Shown in pieces: positions 1 to 6,493 of a DNA stretch of 7,299 nucleotides; position 1 is the stretch's first letter; each line of letters begins with the position of its first letter. The stretch is from positions 1-7,299 of the forward strand of contig JAQBZY010000061.1 in assembly GCA_027620395.1 (NCBI GenBank), given 5' to 3'. The notes below the pieces were generated by a model, which saw only the letters and a list, made by a program, of their open reading frames with translations, made no database searches and had not been told where the DNA came from. Made by a program: the position numbers and the translations under genes. The stretch comes from Pseudomonadota bacterium. GTDB lineage: Bacteria; Pseudomonadota; Alphaproteobacteria; Rhodospirillales; Casp-alpha2.

Positions 1-1820
1 CGCATGGGAGGAGCGGCTGTCAAGCCGATGGCGGCGACCCGGCTGTTGACGAATTCCACCCGGGCGTCGGGGCGGTTGTGGGCGTAGAGCTGAAGGTGGA
101 GATCGTGAAAAGCCTGGATGGTCGAGGCGATGGAACCAGCGTTTAGCTTGCCACCCGGCACTGGGATATTTACTTCATAGGCCTGCCCGACGTACCGGAA
201 ATCCGCCGACCGTTGCAAAACCCATTGGTCTTCAGAAACCCCGTCCCGCGACAAGGCCTCGCGGCCCTGGGCGTCGAGTTGTTCGTAGAGCTGGTCAAGT
301 TTCTGCGGTGTGATTTCGATGTCCTTCATCATCTGAGTCTGGACAAAATCATGCCGAATATCCGCCATAACCAGGCCAATGGCTGAGAATACGCCGGGTG
401 CTTCCGGTACCAAGACGGTTGGTATGCCGGCAGCCTTGGCCAGCTCAGCGGCGTGAAGCGGCCCCGCGCCACCGAAAGCAACCAAAGTAATATCGCGAGG
501 ATCGAACCCACGCTCGGCGGAACTAACCCGAACCGCTCTTTCCATGTTTGAAATAGCGATGCGAAGGATGCCTGCGGCTGCTTCCTCGACGCTAAGGTCT
601 AACGCTTTGCCAATCTTTTCCGCGACGGCGTTGCGTGCGGCTTCGCGATCGACTGACATCTTGCCGCCCAGAAACCGATCTGGATGCATCCGCCCGAGAA
701 CGATGTTGGCATCGGCGACCGTCGGCTCGGTACCGCCACGGCCATAAGCAACGGGACCAGGGTCAGCACCGGCGCTCCGGGGGCCGACATGAAGTCCACC
801 CCAGTTATCGAGCCATGCAATGCTGCCGGCTCCGGCGCCGATGGTGTTGATCTCGATCATCGGCAATTTCACGGGGTGTTCAGCGATGGCGCTCTCCGTA
901 GTCATGCGTGTCTCGCCCTTGTGAATGAGCGAAATGTCGGTGCTGGTTCCGCCCATGTCGACACCGAGCAAATTGGGATTCCCGGTCGCCTTGCCGAGCC
1001 GCTGCACCGCCAAGGCACCCCCCGCCGGGCCCGACGTGATCAAGCGCACGGGAAATTTCCGGGACGCCTCGACTGTCAACGAACCGCCATTGGACTGCAT
1101 CAACAGAACCTTGGCATTAGGCAAAGCGATTTTGACGCGCGGCGATATTTCGGCCAGGTAATCCGCCATCAACGGCATAGTTGCTGCATTCAAGGCGACC
1201 GTACTCATGCGTTCGAATTCTCGGATTTCACGGCAAACCTCGTGCGATGCGGAAATACTAGCGTCAGGCAGTTCCGCAATGAGCCAGTCCCGCACCATAA
1301 TTTCATTGGCTGGATTGATGAATGAGTTGAGAAAACAAACAGCGACGGTGTTGGAATTGGTCTTGCGAATCTCCTCGACCAGTCGGAGCACCTCGTCGTG
1401 CTCCGGAGTTACGAGGATTTCGCCCTCGGACGTCATCCTTTCGGCGACGCAGTAACGCCGTTCGCGCGGCACCAGCGGAGGCACCTTTACCTGTTGCAGG
1501 TCGTACATATCGGGCCTGAAATGGCGCCCAATCTCGAGCACGTCCTTGAAGCCTTCGGTAGTAACCAGTGACGTTTGGGGAAGCTCATTCTCGAGCACCG
1601 CGTTGGTGACGATGGTTGTGCCGTGAACCAGCAGGGTGACGTCTCCGGCATCGACATTGGCAATCTCAATGCCCTTTTCAACCGCCTCGATCAACGCGCC
1701 TGCGGGGTCGTCTGGCCGACTTGCCACCTTGGCGATGGAAACCATCCCGGTATCCTCTTCGAGGACCGTGATATCGGTGAATGTCCCACCTGTATCGACG
1801 CCCAGTCGAATTGAACCCAA
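1..1820 (-). CDS. hyuA: Hydantoinase/oxoprolinase family protein, subunit A (3'-truncated by window edge)
   Basis: ATP-dependent cyclic-amide hydrolase subunit of the HyuA/5-oxoprolinase/N-methylhydantoinase family, cytoplasmic, normally paired with a HyuB subunit. I read the minus frame codon by codon: it is open from an in-frame TAA at 1857-1859 to base 1, giving 606 codons, against about 680-700 residues for the family, so roughly the last 80-100 residues lie off the left edge. Family motifs in order: GVDTGGTFTD (residues 7-16, N-terminal actin-like phosphate-binding fold), HGTT (66-69), SGPAGG (263-268), GVDMGGTSTD (286-295), GAGAGS (328-333), GPRSAGADPGP (346-356) and FGGAGPLH (449-456). 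The chosen start is TTG at 1820, because GAGG lies 8 bases upstream (1829-1832) and it places the first motif at the usual distance; no ATG or GTG lies between the upstream stop and this codon. HyuB would be expected just off the left edge. The family also contains acetone and acetophenone carboxylases, so the exact substrate is open. Confidence 0.93.
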   Translation of the reverse strand, partial: MGSIRLGVDTGGTFTDITVLEEDTGMVSIAKVASRPDDPAGALIEAVEKGIEIANVDAGDVTLLVHGTTIVTNAVLENELPQTSLVTTEGFKDVLEIGRHFRPDMYDLQQVKVPPLVPRERRYCVAERMTSEGEILVTPEHDEVLRLVEEIRKTNSNTVAVCFLNSFINPANEIMVRDWLIAELPDASISASHEVCREIREFERMSTVALNAATMPLMADYLAEISPRVKIALPNAKVLLMQSNGGSLTVEASRKFPVRLITSGPAGGALAVQRLGKATGNPNLLGVDMGGTSTDISLIHKGETRMTTESAIAEHPVKLPMIEINTIGAGAGSIAWLDNWGGLHVGPRSAGADPGPVAYGRGGTEPTVADANIVLGRMHPDRFLGGKMSVDREAARNAVAEKIGKALDLSVEEAAAGILRIAISNMERAVRVSSAERGFDPRDITLVAFGGAGPLHAAELAKAAGIPTVLVPEAPGVFSAIGLVMADIRHDFVQTQMMKDIEITPQKLDQLYEQLDAQGREALSRDGVSEDQWVLQRSADFRYVGQAYEVNIPVPGGKLNAGSIASTIQAFHDLHLQLYAHNRPDARVEFVNSRVAAIGLTAAPPM

Positions 1821-1855
1821 TGGAAATTCCTCACTATTCAGAACCGCTGATGAAA

Positions 1856-1883
1856 ATTAAATATATAGTAACCTACTTGTCAA
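1856..1883 (-). promoter_or_regulatory. Predicted sigma70-like promoter for the hyuA-type gene
   Basis: Reading the minus strand, a perfect TTGACA (-35, 1878-1883) is followed after 16 bases by TTTAAT (-10, 1856-1861, five of six matches to TATAAT). Transcription would start near 1849, giving a leader of about 30 bases before the TTG codon. The region is much richer in A+T than the genes around it. This is seen in sequence; activity is inferred. Confidence 0.6.
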
Positions 1884-1888
1884 TACAA
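1877..1888. promoter_or_regulatory. Candidate operator, TTGT-N4-ACAA
   Basis: A small inverted repeat, TTGT CAAT ACAA, covers both divergent -35 boxes. The TnGT...ACnA pattern resembles sites of GntR-type regulators, though the 4-base spacer is one longer than the usual FadR-subfamily consensus. No regulator gene is in the window. Four-base arms can occur by chance, so this is only a candidate. Confidence 0.25.
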
Positions 1889-1904
1889 ATTTAAGGGCTA
1901 TAGT
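1877..1904 (+). promoter_or_regulatory. Predicted sigma70-like promoter for the coxG-type gene
   Basis: On the plus strand TTGTCA (1877-1882) is followed after 16 bases by TATAGT (1899-1904), each matching consensus at five of six positions. Its -35 box overlaps the -35 box of the divergent hyuA promoter by five bases. Transcription would start near 1911 and give a leader of about 118 bases, which holds a possible hairpin. Confidence 0.45.
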
Positions 1905-1914
1905 TTTGGACTAT
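1900..1914. promoter_or_regulatory. Candidate operator, ATAGT-N5-ACTAT
   Basis: A perfect 5-base inverted repeat with a 5-base spacer, containing the T-N11-A pattern typical of LysR-type regulator boxes. It overlaps the -10 box and start region of the predicted coxG promoter and lies just outside the hyuA promoter. A bound regulator here could control one or both directions. Confidence 0.3.
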
Positions 1915-1980
1915 GGTTGCCATCTAATTTTTCAAATTGCCGAATGGTCGATGTCCTGTGTAAATAAGCGCCGGGCACTC

Positions 1981-2003
1981 TTGCGCGTGTCGGCAAGGCG
2001 CAA
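1981..2003 (+). repeat. Possible leader hairpin upstream of the coxG-type gene
   Basis: TTGCGC (1981-1986) and GCGCAA (1998-2003) form a perfect 6-base stem with an 11-base loop, ending 25 bases before the ATG at 2029. A second, mutually exclusive pairing exists: TTGCCGA (1937-1943) with TCGGCAA (1990-1996). No T-run follows, so it is not a terminator. Any regulatory role is speculative. Confidence 0.25.
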
Positions 2004-2028
2004 TCGTAAGTGGCAAATAGGATGACTA

Positions 2029-2631
2029 ATGGAAATTGACAACACATTCAACGTTTCGCTACCGCTAGCCAAAGCCTGGGTGGTGCTCATGGATATCGAA
2101 CGCATCGCACCATGCATGCCGGGCGCCGAAATCACTGAGACCATCGATGAAAAGACTTACAAAGGCCGTGTCTCCGTCCGCCTGGGACCGGTGGCGCTGA
2201 CGTTCGCCGGCGTCGTCCAATTCGAAACGATCGATGAAGCTAATCACCAAGTATGGGTTTCCGCCCGCGGTGCCGACCCCAAAGGACGCGGTGGCGCCGA
2301 AGCCAAGGTAAATTTCTCGCTCGCCGCCGACGGCGATGGCACTCGAGTCGATATCCACACAGACTTGCAACTTTCCGGTTCAATCGCCCAATACGGTAGA
2401 GGCGCCGGCATGATTTCCGATCTGGCATCACAGTTGGTCGGCCAGTTTGCGAAGAACCTCAACGCCCAACTGACGACCAAGGGCGGTGATACGGCGACGG
2501 CGACGGATGGCACCACGGTTGCGATTGAGGCGGAGTCGATAAAACCGTCCGTAACTGCTCCGATTTCCGGGCTCAGTCTTGGACTGCGCGTTTTGTGGAA
2601 TGCCGTCAAACGGTTTTTCGGCTTTTCCTAA
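2029..2631 (+). CDS. coxG: CoxG / SRPBCC family protein (CO dehydrogenase subunit G-like)
   Basis: A 200-residue protein of the CoxG branch of the SRPBCC (START-like) fold. Residues 1-148 form the domain, with family marks PCMPGAE (28-34), the strand GRVSVRLGP (46-54), DPKGRGGAEAKVNFSL (83-98) and QYGRG (121-125). A low-complexity linker rich in T, A and G follows (about 149-178), then a hydrophobic/amphipathic tail (about 180-200, ending NAVKRFFGFS) that could anchor it to the inner membrane. In CO dehydrogenases of this family CoxG links the enzyme to the membrane and the quinone pool, so a like role for the neighbouring Mo hydroxylase is inferred. AGGA at 2019-2022 lies 6 bases before the ATG. 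It is divergent from the hyuA gene and ends 25 bases from the end of the convergent Mo-subunit gene, rather than sitting inside that operon. Confidence 0.9.
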   Translation: MEIDNTFNVSLPLAKAWVVLMDIERIAPCMPGAEITETIDEKTYKGRVSVRLGPVALTFAGVVQFETIDEANHQVWVSARGADPKGRGGAEAKVNFSLAADGDGTRVDIHTDLQLSGSIAQYGRGAGMISDLASQLVGQFAKNLNAQLTTKGGDTATATDGTTVAIEAESIKPSVTAPISGLSLGLRVLWNAVKRFFGFS

Positions 2632-2656
2632 CCGACCCGCAGTCCGCGACAACGCT

Positions 2657-4993
2657 TTATCCGGCGGCTTTTGATTCCTCGATTAATTCGACGATTCTCA
2701 TCGGTGAGATCGGCGCATCACTAATCCATATACCGAACGGCTCGAGGGCGTTCTCGACCGCGGAAATGACAGCTCCCGCGACCGCAACGACGCCCGATTC
2801 ACCCGCGCCCTTGACGCCGAGCGGGTTGAGCGTCGAAGGGGTTTCTTCGTGGATGATTTCGATATTCGGCACCGTTGTTGACGTCGGCAATAGGTACTCC
2901 GCTAAATTGGTGATCACCGGCTGTGCGTTCTCGTCATAGCCCATCCATTCGTAAAGCGCGTTTCCGATTCCGTGGGCAATGCCGCCCTGGAGTTGCCCTT
3001 CGACCAGGGTCGGGTTGATAAGGGTGCCGCTGTCGTTGACGACGACATAGCGAACGATCTCGACACCGCCAGTTTCCGGATCGACTTCGACCTGGACCAC
3101 ATGGCTGGCGTTGCAATAAGTAACGTCGGGGGGTCTGAAGTTGACCGTCGCCTCGAAGCCGATTGGCATATCCTTGGGAATGGCTAGCCCCTTTGCCGCA
3201 CCCAGCGCCTTGGCGATGTCCTTAAAGGTTAGGGATTTTGCTTGATCACCCTTGACGCGTGCGAAACCGTCAGCAATTTCAATGTCCTTCTCCTCGACCT
3301 CGAAAACATGGGCTGCAACCCTGATTGCCTTGTCGCGGACTTCGCCGGCGGCCAGGTGTACCGAGTTGCCCGCATTGACCATGGTGCGGCTACCGTAGGC
3401 ACCGATGCCGATGGGAGACGAAGCCGTATCGACAGTTACGACAGTGATCTGGTCTGGTGGGATGGAAAGTTGCTCGGCACAGACTTGCGCCAGTGCCGTC
3501 TTGGTGCCCTGGCCCATGGCCATGGCCGAGGTATAGACGATGACCCGCCCCGAACGACCGACACGAACGGTCGCCGATTCAAAGGGACCGCGACCGGTCA
3601 CCTTGACCATGTTGGCAACGCCGATACCGATGTGGCGTCCCTCGGCACGAGCCTTCTGCTGAAGTCGGGCGAAATCCTCGTATCCGGCGGCCTCCAGCGC
3701 CTTCTCGTGGCAGCGCGTGAAATTACCACTTTCGTATATCATCGGTGTTCCCTCGCGGGTCTTCATCGGCATTTCATACGGGATCGCTTCGCCCGGAATG
3801 AGATTGCGCCGACGCACTTCGGCACGGTCCACGCCGAGTTCCCGGGAGATCCGGTCGAGGATACGCTCCATGGCGAAGTTGCCTTCGGGGTAGCCGGCGC
3901 CGCGCACCGGAATAGAGCTGACCTTGTTGGTCTCGGAGACGATGACCTCCATACTGTAGCTGGGAAGGTGATAGGGGCCGGGCACGGCGATGGACGAATT
4001 GTGGGGCACGTGCAGGCCGAGCAAGGTATAAGCGCCCTGGTCGTGGTAGATGGTGCCGCGAACGCCTTGAACCCGGGCCTCCGTATCGACCGCGACCTCG
4101 ATGTCCCACTCCTGGTCGCGTTCCTGAATCGAGGCGATGAAATGCTCACGCCTATCTTCAATCCATTTAACCGGCCGCGCCAAAAGGCGTGACGCCATGA
4201 TCGTCAGGATTTCCTCTGGATAAACCGTGTTCTTGCCACCGAACCCACCGCCGACATCTGGCACAATGACCCGCACCTGGCTTTCGTCCATGTCAAATAA
4301 TTCGACCGCCGCGTCACGGGATTTGTGCGCCGACTGAGTCGAGGTCCAAATGGTCAGATGGTGGGCATCGGCGTCATAGTTGACGACGACACCGCGGCCT
4401 TCGATGGAATGGGCGCCGCCGCGATGTTGATTGAGGGAAAAACCGAAGACATGAGCGGCTTCCGCAAAGGCCGTTTCGGTGTCGCCGTATTCGGTAGTAA
4501 AATGGCTGACGATGTTACTGTCGGCATCGCGATGGACCGTGGCACTTTCCGGGACGCTCGCCTGACGGCAGTTTGAAACCACCGGCAGAGGTTCGTAATC
4601 GACCTCGACCAGAGCGGCCGCGTCCTCGGCGATGTAGCGAGTGTCCGCGACGACAATGGCGACTGCCTCGCCGACGAAGCAAACCTCGTCCTTGGGCAGG
4701 ATGTAGGGCCAGGTCGTCGCCGGGAAGCTCTCGATCAGTTGGTCCGGCGGAATATGGTCCGAAGTCAATGTTCGCACTACGTCGGCGTGGGTATAGACCG
4801 CATGGACGCCCGGATGCGCCAGTGCCGCCGTCGCATCGATCGAATGGAAAAGGGCGTGCCCATGAGGCGAGCGAACGAAAGCGACCTCGATCATGTTGGG
4901 AAGGTGGATATCATCGACATATCGGCCTTTGCCGGTCAACAGCGCCCGATCCTCGAGGCGTCCCATCCTCGGTTCGAATTTACGACTGCTCAT
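2657..4993 (-). CDS. Molybdenum hydroxylase large (Mo-MCD binding) subunit, xanthine dehydrogenase / CoxL-like family
   Basis: The 778-residue catalytic subunit of a three-subunit molybdenum hydroxylase, which inserts a water-derived oxygen at an electron-poor carbon and sends electrons to its 2Fe-2S partner. An a/b-hammerhead domain (about 18-135) precedes the cofactor-binding domain. Visible motifs: GGGFGGK (248-254), the active-site loop PVRGAGYPEG (362-371), VTGRGPFE (465-472), AMGQGT (492-497), QGGIAHGIGNALYE (669-682) and GVKGAGESG (726-734), whose E732 matches the conserved catalytic glutamate. The loop has no cysteine, unlike the AYXCSFR loop of Mo-Cu CO dehydrogenase (form I); it is closer to the AYRGAGR loop of form II enzymes, with Y in place of the final R. 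CO oxidation is therefore unlikely and an aromatic or heterocyclic substrate more so. Start ATG at 4993: GGGAGG at 5002-5007 lies 8 bases upstream, and the ATG overlaps the stop of the 2Fe-2S gene as ATGA. Substrate not identifiable. Confidence 0.95.
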   Translation of the reverse strand: MSSRKFEPRMGRLEDRALLTGKGRYVDDIHLPNMIEVAFVRSPHGHALFHSIDATAALAHPGVHAVYTHADVVRTLTSDHIPPDQLIESFPATTWPYILPKDEVCFVGEAVAIVVADTRYIAEDAAALVEVDYEPLPVVSNCRQASVPESATVHRDADSNIVSHFTTEYGDTETAFAEAAHVFGFSLNQHRGGAHSIEGRGVVVNYDADAHHLTIWTSTQSAHKSRDAAVELFDMDESQVRVIVPDVGGGFGGKNTVYPEEILTIMASRLLARPVKWIEDRREHFIASIQERDQEWDIEVAVDTEARVQGVRGTIYHDQGAYTLLGLHVPHNSSIAVPGPYHLPSYSMEVIVSETNKVSSIPVRGAGYPEGNFAMERILDRISRELGVDRAEVRRRNLIPGEAIPYEMPMKTREGTPMIYESGNFTRCHEKALEAAGYEDFARLQQKARAEGRHIGIGVANMVKVTGRGPFESATVRVGRSGRVIVYTSAMAMGQGTKTALAQVCAEQLSIPPDQITVVTVDTASSPIGIGAYGSRTMVNAGNSVHLAAGEVRDKAIRVAAHVFEVEEKDIEIADGFARVKGDQAKSLTFKDIAKALGAAKGLAIPKDMPIGFEATVNFRPPDVTYCNASHVVQVEVDPETGGVEIVRYVVVNDSGTLINPTLVEGQLQGGIAHGIGNALYEWMGYDENAQPVITNLAEYLLPTSTTVPNIEIIHEETPSTLNPLGVKGAGESGVVAVAGAVISAVENALEPFGIWISDAPISPMRIVELIEESKAAG

Positions 4994-5502
4994 GATTCGC
5001 GCCTCCCGGCGGTCTTACCAACGTCCTGGCGCAAGCGGCTTGCCGCGTCAAGCGCCGCGGCGACAATCTTCTGATAACCAGTACAACGGCAGAGACTGCC
5101 GGAAAGCGCTTCGCGTACCTCGGTCTCGTTCGGCGATGGATTGTGCTGCAGGAATTCCAACAAGGTCATCAATATCCCGGGGGTGCAGAACCCGCATTGC
5201 AGACCGTGGTTATCGTGAAAGGCCTGTTGCAGCGGATGCAATTGTTCATTCTCGCCGGTCATGCTCTCGACCGTGGTGACCATGGCGCCGTCAGCTTGCA
5301 CGGCGAGCATCAGGCAGCTGCGTACAGCTTGTCCGTCGACCAGCACCGTGCAGGCGCCGCAAACGCCGTGTTCGCAACCGACATGGGTTCCCGTAAGACT
5401 AATTTGATGACGCAGAAAATCGGCCAGTGTCAGCCTCGTCTCAATCTCAAGATCGTGGCGTGAGCCATTAACGGTAACAGAGATGGTCCGTGTATCGGTC
5501 AT
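4990..5502 (-). CDS. Molybdenum hydroxylase small subunit, two [2Fe-2S] clusters (CoxS-like)
   Basis: A 170-residue electron-transfer subunit with the family's usual size. The N-terminal plant-ferredoxin-like domain (about 5-80) has cysteines 43, 48, 51 and 63 (GCEHGVCGACTVLVDG, then RSC) for the distal cluster. The C-terminal helical domain (about 85-155) has C103, C106, C138 and C140 (QCGFCTPG and SGSLCRCTGY) for the cluster next to the molybdenum cofactor. All eight ligands are present, so the subunit looks fully functional. There is no signal peptide, consistent with a cytoplasmic enzyme. GGAGA at 5512-5516 lies 9 bases before the ATG. Both junctions are ATGA overlaps (4990-4993 with the Mo subunit, 5499-5502 with the FAD subunit), so the trio should be co-transcribed and translationally coupled, giving equal amounts of the three subunits. 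Confidence 0.97.
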   Translation of the reverse strand: MTDTRTISVTVNGSRHDLEIETRLTLADFLRHQISLTGTHVGCEHGVCGACTVLVDGQAVRSCLMLAVQADGAMVTTVESMTGENEQLHPLQQAFHDNHGLQCGFCTPGILMTLLEFLQHNPSPNETEVREALSGSLCRCTGYQKIVAAALDAASRLRQDVGKTAGRRES

Positions 5503-6374
5503 GCCACTGATTCTCCAATAGCCCGGTCATAAGCCTTGCGAAGCGCCCTCAGGGTCAAGGCCACCGCCAATTTCTGACGATACACTCCAGACACATGAAG
5601 GTCGTCCATGGCATCAATCTTGCGGCAGGTTTCGGCTGCCTCCCGCATTGCCGCGTCACTATCGTTGCTGCCGGTGACGATCTCCTCCGCGGCGGTACAA
5701 CGAATCGGAGCCTGACCGACGCCACCGAGGGTTATGGAGGCGCGGCTGATCGAGCCGTCCGCCGAAACAACCAATAATACGGCGACACCCACGATGGCGA
5801 AGTCGCCGAGGCGCCGCGCGAATTCAACGAAGGCAAATCCGTGATCTTTCGGCCAAGGCGCAAATTCGACTGCTGTGACGATCTCGTCAGGTTCGATCGC
5901 CGGCGTCATATAGAAGGCGGGGAAATCCTCCATGGCCAGCGTACGTGCGCCGCGCTTGCTTTGAATATGGATCGTCGCGTCGAGACCCTGGGCCACCGTC
6001 GGCAGTTCCGCCGATGGGTCGAGATGGCAGAGGCTGCCACCGATGGTGCCGCGATTGCGTGTCTGGATGTGGCCAACATAGCGCAACGCCTCGATAATAA
6101 TTGGGCAGTGATCGCGAATCACCTCAGAGCGTTCGAGCGCGCATTGCCGCGTCATGGCGCCGATCCGAACGAGGCCTTCGTCCTCACCAATGGAGGTCAG
6201 TTCCGGGATACGGTTCAAGTCGATGACGTCGTCGGGGAAAACGAAGCGCATGTTTAGCATCGGCATCAACGACTGACCGCCGGCGAGCAGCTTAGCGTTT
6301 TCCTTCTCGGCGAGAAGGCCGAGCGCGTCATCGAGACAACGTGGATCATGGTAATGGAACGGAGGCGGCTTCAT
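5499..6374 (-). CDS. Molybdenum hydroxylase medium subunit, FAD-binding (CoxM-like)
   Basis: A 291-residue FAD subunit that takes electrons from the 2Fe-2S clusters and passes them to the external acceptor. From the chosen start, AGGQSLMPML (31-40) and TIGGSLCHLDPSAELP (110-125) are the two FAD-binding signatures of the CO dehydrogenase flavoprotein family; FARRLGDFAIVG (185-196) opens the C-terminal CoxM domain. I chose the ATG at 6374 because the protein then begins MKPPPFHYHDP, the usual start of this family, with AAGGA at 6387-6391 (12 bases away, rather long). A GTG at 6404 would add 10 residues without a good ribosome site or family support. The gene is first of the trio, in the same M-S-L order as cox operons, and 111 bases downstream of the flavoprotein gene on the same strand. 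Confidence 0.94.
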   Translation of the reverse strand: MKPPPFHYHDPRCLDDALGLLAEKENAKLLAGGQSLMPMLNMRFVFPDDVIDLNRIPELTSIGEDEGLVRIGAMTRQCALERSEVIRDHCPIIIEALRYVGHIQTRNRGTIGGSLCHLDPSAELPTVAQGLDATIHIQSKRGARTLAMEDFPAFYMTPAIEPDEIVTAVEFAPWPKDHGFAFVEFARRLGDFAIVGVAVLLVVSADGSISRASITLGGVGQAPIRCTAAEEIVTGSNDSDAAMREAAETCRKIDAMDDLHVSGVYRQKLAVALTLRALRKAYDRAIGESVA

Positions 6375-6414
6375 GATTTCGAAATTTCCTTGTAGGGCCG
6401 GCACGGCACCATTC

Positions 6415-6434
6415 TGGCATCACTATAGCTGCCA
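6415..6434. promoter_or_regulatory. Inverted repeat TGGCA-N10-TGCCA upstream of the hydroxylase operon
   Basis: Two perfect 5-base arms separated by 10 bases, centred about 50 bases upstream of the FAD-subunit ATG. The centre holds ACTATAGC, whose complement contains TATAGT, a possible -10 box for the operon, but I find no convincing -35 box at 16-18 bases. It could be an operator, or a short stem between the two genes. No T-run follows, so it is not a rho-independent terminator. Confidence 0.3.
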
Positions 6435-6481
6435 AACATTACATGCATTTACAGAGTTTTTCATTATTACTGGTCATAGGA

Positions 6482-6493
6482 TTGATTAATCAA
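6482..6493. repeat. Perfect 12-base palindrome TTGATTAATCAA over a stop codon
   Basis: TTGATTAATCAA is its own reverse complement and contains the TAA stop (6486-6488) of the flavoprotein gene. A palindrome without a loop is more likely a protein-binding site than an RNA hairpin. It may be chance in AT-rich sequence. Confidence 0.3.

Noticed and set aside
684..1325. A 213-codon plus-strand open frame within the HyuA gene
   Set aside because: It is exactly the complement frame of the HyuA codons, with no recognisable domain or ribosome site.
2065..2609. Overlapping minus-strand open frames opposite coxG (101 and 121 codons)
   Set aside because: They are antisense shadows; the plus frame shows clear CoxG motifs.
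2632..2656. Rho-independent terminator between the convergent coxG and Mo-subunit genes
   Set aside because: Only a weak CGGTT/AACCG pairing with a long loop is visible, with no proper stem followed by a T-run.
3242..4192. A 316-codon plus-strand open frame lying antisense to the Mo-subunit gene
   Set aside because: It mirrors the conserved codons of the Mo subunit, has a D/G/H-rich composition without recognisable domains, and the minus-strand gene carries all family motifs.
2657..6374. Aerobic Mo-Cu CO dehydrogenase (coxMSL)
   Set aside because: Gene order and CoxG fit, but the catalytic loop lacks the Cu-binding cysteine and reads RGAGY.
6375..6404. GTG at 6404 as the start of the FAD subunit
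   Set aside because: The extra ten residues have no family support and no good Shine-Dalgarno site; MKPPPFHYHDP from 6374 matches the usual start.
6415..6434. Sigma54 promoter (TGGCA followed by TGC)
   Set aside because: The GG and GC pairs are 13 bases apart instead of the required 10.
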